DNA of 64,000 nt from Atriophallophorus winterbourni. Lineage: Eukaryota; Platyhelminthes; Trematoda; Plagiorchiida; Microphallidae. The position numbers and the translations under genes were made by a program. Under the pieces are notes generated by a model. That model worked only from the letters and a program-made list of their open reading frames with translations, did not search any database and was not told where the DNA came from. The stretch covers positions 1 through 64,000 of the forward strand of contig JACCGJ010009915.1 in assembly GCA_013407085.1 (NCBI GenBank). The letters run 5' to 3'. Position 1 is the first letter of the stretch, and every line of letters begins with the position of its first letter. Below are positions 60,033 through 64,000 of this stretch, piece after piece.

Positions 60033-60650
60033 CTTTAGTCATCCATAAGCGCCTCGAGTGCTTTACCACGAATCATTATGTGATTCTGTGTTTGAACATC
60101 GTGATTCGTTGTACGGTGCCTATGCAACAGTGGCATTCAAGTATCACTCGTTTAGCATTTATCCACTGTTTCAAGGCTCACTGAACCTAATCTTTCTGTC
60201 TATATCTGATGAAGGCAAAAAGTCAGAATCCGGTATTGGAGTGTGATTTTGGGGGATGTGAGCAACAGATAACTTTGGTCATCCATAAACTCCTTGCGTG
60301 CTTGACCACGAATCATTATGTGATTCTGTGTTTGAACATCGTGATTCGTTGTACGGTGCCTATGCAACAGTGGCATTCAAGTATCACTCGTTCACCGTTT
60401 ATCCAGTGTTTCAAGGCTCGCTGAAGCTAATCTTATAGTCTCTACCTGATAAAGGCAAACAGCCAGAAACCGGTATCGGATTGTAATTTCGGGGGATTTG
60501 AGCAACACATAACATTGGTCATCCATAAGCGCCTTGAGCGCTTGACCACAAATCATCATGTGATTCCGTGTTCTAACATCGTGGTTCATTGTACGGTTCG
60601 TTGAACCTGCTTCGCGTTGCTCGTCGAAGATCAGTGCTTGTACCAATAGT
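60033..60650. repeat. 240-bp tandem repeat with hammerhead-like motif, 2.5 units
   Basis: ATCCATAA occurs at 60041, 60281 and 60521. The motifs are CTGATGAAGGCAAAAAGTCA (first unit) and CTGATAAAGGCAAACAGCCA plus GAAACCGGTATCGG (second). Confidence 0.85.
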
Positions 60651-60826
60651 GTACCTCATGAAATTTACTGATTTGTCCATAAAAAAATGACAGTAAGATT
60701 GTTTTGTTTGCCGAAGGTATGAATATATGATGTCTTATCAACAACGTCGAGGACATTTTTCTTGCTACCAAAAAACTTGATTTCATTGAACGAATAGACA
60801 TTCGAATATAACATGCTTTTGAAAAT
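60651..60826. repeat. HOR-II module F, truncated
   Basis: It matches 38276-38455 and ends at ATGCTTTTGAAAA, where it joins a module A fragment. Confidence 0.75.
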
Positions 60827-60960
60827 AACGATTAAATTAGAGGTGTTTCGCAGCCGTGACAATTTGTCTAATAAACCCTGAATATATTGACCCATTTTAT
60901 GATTGCTTTTCAAATATAACTCTAAAAATACTTGTATTTACATCATAAAGTTGAATAAAG
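60827..60960. repeat. module A, 3' fragment
   Basis: CAGCCGTGACAATTTGTC to GAATAAAGA matches 40130-40237 and ends at the LTR target. Confidence 0.75.
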
Positions 60961-60965
60961 AAGGT

Positions 60966-61160
60966 TGTAATATTTACAAGTAAGCACAAGGCACTTATTC
61001 CCGAAAGAACAGCAAGAACAAACGACCGGAATTGTGAACGAAACCAGTGTTAAATAATTGATGGACAGAGTTTAAATGCGTGGCGCGTGAGTGAGTGATC
61101 GATCGGAAATCAATAAGACAACGCTCACAGCGGACAGGTCTATGCAGCGTAGACACAACA
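60966..61160 (+). mobile_element. solo LTR or TRIM-like insertion, third copy
   Basis: 195 bp, starting TGTAATATTTAC and ending CACAACA, with AAGGT at 60961-60965 and 61161-61165. Same site as the other two copies. Confidence 0.75.
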
Positions 61161-61165
61161 AAGGT

Positions 61166-62455
61166 GTACATTTTTAGCACTGAATAATCAACTGAGCTAT
61201 TTGCAGTAGTAATGTTGTTCAACTGTAGTCGATGAGCTCATTTTAAATCTATAGTCACCATGGCTTTTTCGTTTATGACCGACTGGTCATCTGAGGTATG
61301 CAAGAATTTTTATGGTATCTAGGTAATAAATATCTGGTTTCCGTGAAGCAGAAAATTTGGACAGGTCACAAAATAATCGTCGAGGGACATTCAATCTTAT
61401 GCTATTTATTCATACAAAATGACTTAACTCGCTTTCCAGTTGAATTCCAGATATTGTTCATTCGGACGAAACGATTTTACAACTAATACGCTCATTTTAC
61501 TTATGATTCAAGAATAACCATCATAGGTACCACAGGTTTTACAATTATCTGCGATGCTATAGATTCTCTTGTTGAAACATTTAATTAGAATATTAATGGA
61601 GCTCTATTCCATCCGTCAAATTAGGTTTACGTTAATAAACTTTGGTGGTCGGAATAGCTGACAATTTATTCAAATATATCACTAACCACTGAAACGGTTT
61701 GACGAAACATTTGCGTGTTTTCTTCAAATGCTCTCTGGAAATCGTGACTTATCGAATATGTTTACCTAAGCGAATTAATTTTGTTCATTGAGATACATTT
61801 CTAGTCAATCTTCTGTGAATATCGTAAAAAGAAATTCGCTTATGTCAACATATGCGAGATACATTTTGTGTACGTTAGATTATTTCTATCAACATACCGG
61901 TTCTTGGCGCAGCATTTCCTGCAAATAAGTTGAGAGAATGTAATTTTTGAAGTGTTTAGCACCGCTGAACATCACTCTAAATCTTGCATGTTATAAAGTC
62001 AGAGATGATGTATGATGTGATCCCATGAAAATAAAATTGTTTACTTTATCAAACATATTGTGATTAATGACATTCGACGTTCCTGACAGAACATTATTTT
62101 GAAATTCGCACAAAACGGAAAAATGTTTGTCATTCGACTAAATTCAACCATTCTTTCCAAATTTGGTATAAACCCAAAAATTAAATATTTCGACAAATGT
62201 ATGTCATTCGCCAATTTGGTTTGATTTCGCTCCTGATTTATTTTTTTGCGCTGCTCTGATAAAAAATAACATTTATTTCATTAATTACATTTCATTCTCA
62301 ATTACTACACGATTCAATCAATGTTCAATGCAATTAATCACTCATTTTCCTTGTTGAATGATCAGCTGAAATTTAGGAGAAGTTTTTGATTTGAAAATTA
62401 TTTTGCTTGAACAAAATTAAGGATGTTTCCTGATTGATTGCACTCATCTGTTTGA
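61166..62455. repeat. HOR-I module B, truncated copy
   Basis: It matches 24852-26165 and lacks the CTGCTCGCGCATACGTAAAT block, as at 13880. It stops after TCATCTGTTTGAGA. Confidence 0.8.
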
Positions 62456-62974
62456 GAAAGGCATAACTTGGAAGATGATATCAGTATGAGATCTGAGTAA
62501 TACCTATATATTTATATATATATATATATATATTTATTTATATATATATATATATGCATTAATCCTAAATAAAAGTTTTTGTTTATAATTTTTCGGATAA
62601 CAAATAACTTTATATTCTTTTCAAATGTTTCATCAAAACGTTTCACGAAATGTTCCACGCGGTTTATTTAATCATAACCGATTTGTTGTAATCATGAATA
62701 AAATGTTCTTGTTCATAATGTTCCGGATGACAAATTTGTGCTGAAACCAAGAAAACATATTTGATAGTGATACGTGGAAAAAATCCATGATAACGCACCG
62801 GGAGGTTGTGTTGGAGCTGTAGCTGTTGGTGTATGAATATTGTAATGTAATAATAATAATATATATATATATATGCATTATTCTTAAATTAAAACTTCTT
62901 GTTCATAATGTTTCAGATGATAATTGATTTTATACCCAAAATAATGTGTTGCTCACATCCCCATCCCTTACACA

Positions 62975-63012
62975 CCACTACCGGTTTCTGACTGTTTGCC
63001 GTCGTCAGGTGG
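62975..63012 (-). ncRNA. hammerhead ribozyme-like motif, minus strand
   Basis: On the minus strand: stem I CCAC/GTGG, core CTGACGA, stem II GGC-AAACA-GTC with a flanking C·A mismatch, GAAA, stem III AC-CG-GT, and A at the cleavage position. It has the same plan as 20659-20696. Confidence 0.58.
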
Positions 63013-63642
63013 AGACAGTGAGATCAGCTTCAGTGAGCCTTGAAACAGTGGATTAATGGTAAACAAGGTTATACTTGTATGCCAACAGTTATATAGGGTT
63101 CGTACAACGAAGCACGAAGTTGAGGCACGGAATCACAAAGTGATACTTGGCCAAATTAAATGTTCTCGTTCATAATTATTCGGATTACAATTAACTTAAT
63201 ACCCGTTTTAAATGTCTCATCAAAATGTTAGTGCTACGTAGGATAAAAATCCATGATAACGCCTCAACAGTATTCGGTTGAGCTGTAGCTGTTAGTGTAT
63301 AAATATTGTAATGTAATAATATATATATATATAATATAATATATATATATATATATATACTAATATCTATATATATATATATATGCAATAATCATAAAAA
63401 ATTAAACGTTTTGTTTATAATTTTTCGGATACACAAATTAATTTATATTTCGTTTCAAATGTTTCATCAACCACAGGAGCTCAAGTTGAGCTCTGTGCTG
63501 TAGCGTTGGGTATGATATGTATGTAATAATTATATTGATATATGCATTATTCTTAATTAAAAACTTCTTGTTCATTATTTCAAAAATGAATAATCGATTT
63601 TATACCCAAAAAATGTGTTGCTACATCCCCATCCCTTACACA

Positions 63643-63680
63643 CCACTACCGGTTTCTGACTGTTTGCCGTCGTCAGGTGG
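63643..63680 (-). ncRNA. hammerhead ribozyme-like motif, minus strand, second copy
   Basis: Identical in core and helices to 62975-63012, 668 bp further on, within the duplicated unit. Confidence 0.58.
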
Positions 63681-64000
63681 AGACAGTGAGATCAGTTTCA
63701 GTGAGCCTTGAAACAGTGTATTAATGGTAAACAATGTTATACGTGTATGCCAACAGTTATATAGGGTTCGTACAACGAACCACGAAGTTCAGACACGGAA
63801 TCACAAAGTGATACTTGGTCAAATTAAATGTTCTTGTTCATAATTTTTCGGATTACAATTAAATTTATACCGGTTTTAAATGTCTCATCAAAATGTTAGT
63901 GCTACGTAGTATAAAAATCCATGATAACGCACCGACAGGATTCGGTTGAGCTGTAGCTGTTGGTGTATAAATATTGTAATGTAATAATATATATATATAT

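Larger units (their letters stand above)
62456..64000. repeat. TA-rich tandem repeat field carrying inverted hammerhead monomers
   Basis: Units built of GTAGCTGTTGGTGTAT(A/G)A, ATATTGTAATGTAATAATAT, a TA tract and CTTGTTCATAAT repeat to the window end. 63258 and 63926 are 668 bp apart, and the larger unit includes a ~215-bp minus-strand hammerhead monomer. TA tracts lie at about 62510-62555, 62860-62876, 63318-63385 and 63988-64000. The array runs off the window. Confidence 0.8.

Noticed and set aside
63191..63388. Frames rich in IYIYIY here and at 5113, 39370, 46784 and 62672, resembling membrane proteins
   Set aside because: These are translations of TA microsatellites.
1..64000. tRNA or rRNA genes
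   Set aside because: I saw no cloverleaf with a CCA-side T-arm or any rRNA-like block. The only tRNA-related sequence is the primer-binding site at 78-94.

Overview
The window is eukaryotic repeat DNA. It is strongly AT-rich, has no intact cellular gene, and consists of decayed retroelements embedded in large, shuffled tandem and segmental repeats. Several features point to a flatworm, most likely a schistosome-like digenean. These are a Ty3/gypsy element of the CsRn1/Boudicca type with a tRNA-Trp-type primer site, SR1/Perere-like CR1 non-LTR elements, RTE-like elements, and hammerhead-ribozyme satellite DNA. The organism call is inference; no single-copy gene is present to confirm it. The repeat-on-repeat layout would suit heterochromatin, for example a sex chromosome or pericentromere.

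Layout. 1-3254: a Ty3/gypsy element cut by the window start, with gag-protease and RT-RNase H remnants, no recognisable integrase and a short 3' LTR. 3255-3900: a plus-strand RTE-like endonuclease fragment. 3900-9430: AT-rich DNA with two copies of a ~1.46 kb basic repeat. From 9430 on, two higher-order repeats alternate. HOR-I (about 7.3 kb; 9430-16740 is the best copy) runs CR1 3' half, module X, minus-strand RTE remnant, module A, module B; partial copies lie near 16.7-18.5, 23.5-27.2, 33.3-36.7, 39.7-43.5, 53.1-55.2 and 60.8-62.5 kb. HOR-II (about 2.7-3.6 kb) runs basic repeats D and E, then two to three 240-bp units carrying a decayed hammerhead motif, then module F; copies lie near 20.7-23.4, 29.5-32.8, 36.7-38.5, 44.7-48.3, 48.3-52.0 and 56.7-60.8 kb.

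The outstanding feature is 27170-28176: nearly four tandem 257-bp units, each with a type I hammerhead self-cleaving ribozyme. Three of the four are intact in core and helices; the second has the essential G12 changed to A. The array interrupts a CR1 fragment. It fits the retrozyme / Sm-alpha class of hammerhead repeats that make small circular RNAs. A second, older hammerhead family (240-bp units and monomers, both strands) is spread through HOR-II and the right edge, so the locus has been colonised by ribozyme repeats at least twice.

All protein-like reading frames are retroelement pseudogenes or chance frames in repeats. The elements look non-autonomous and the region is shaped mainly by duplication and microhomology joins. 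Module boundaries were found by reading repeats by eye and are approximate to tens of bases unless stated otherwise.
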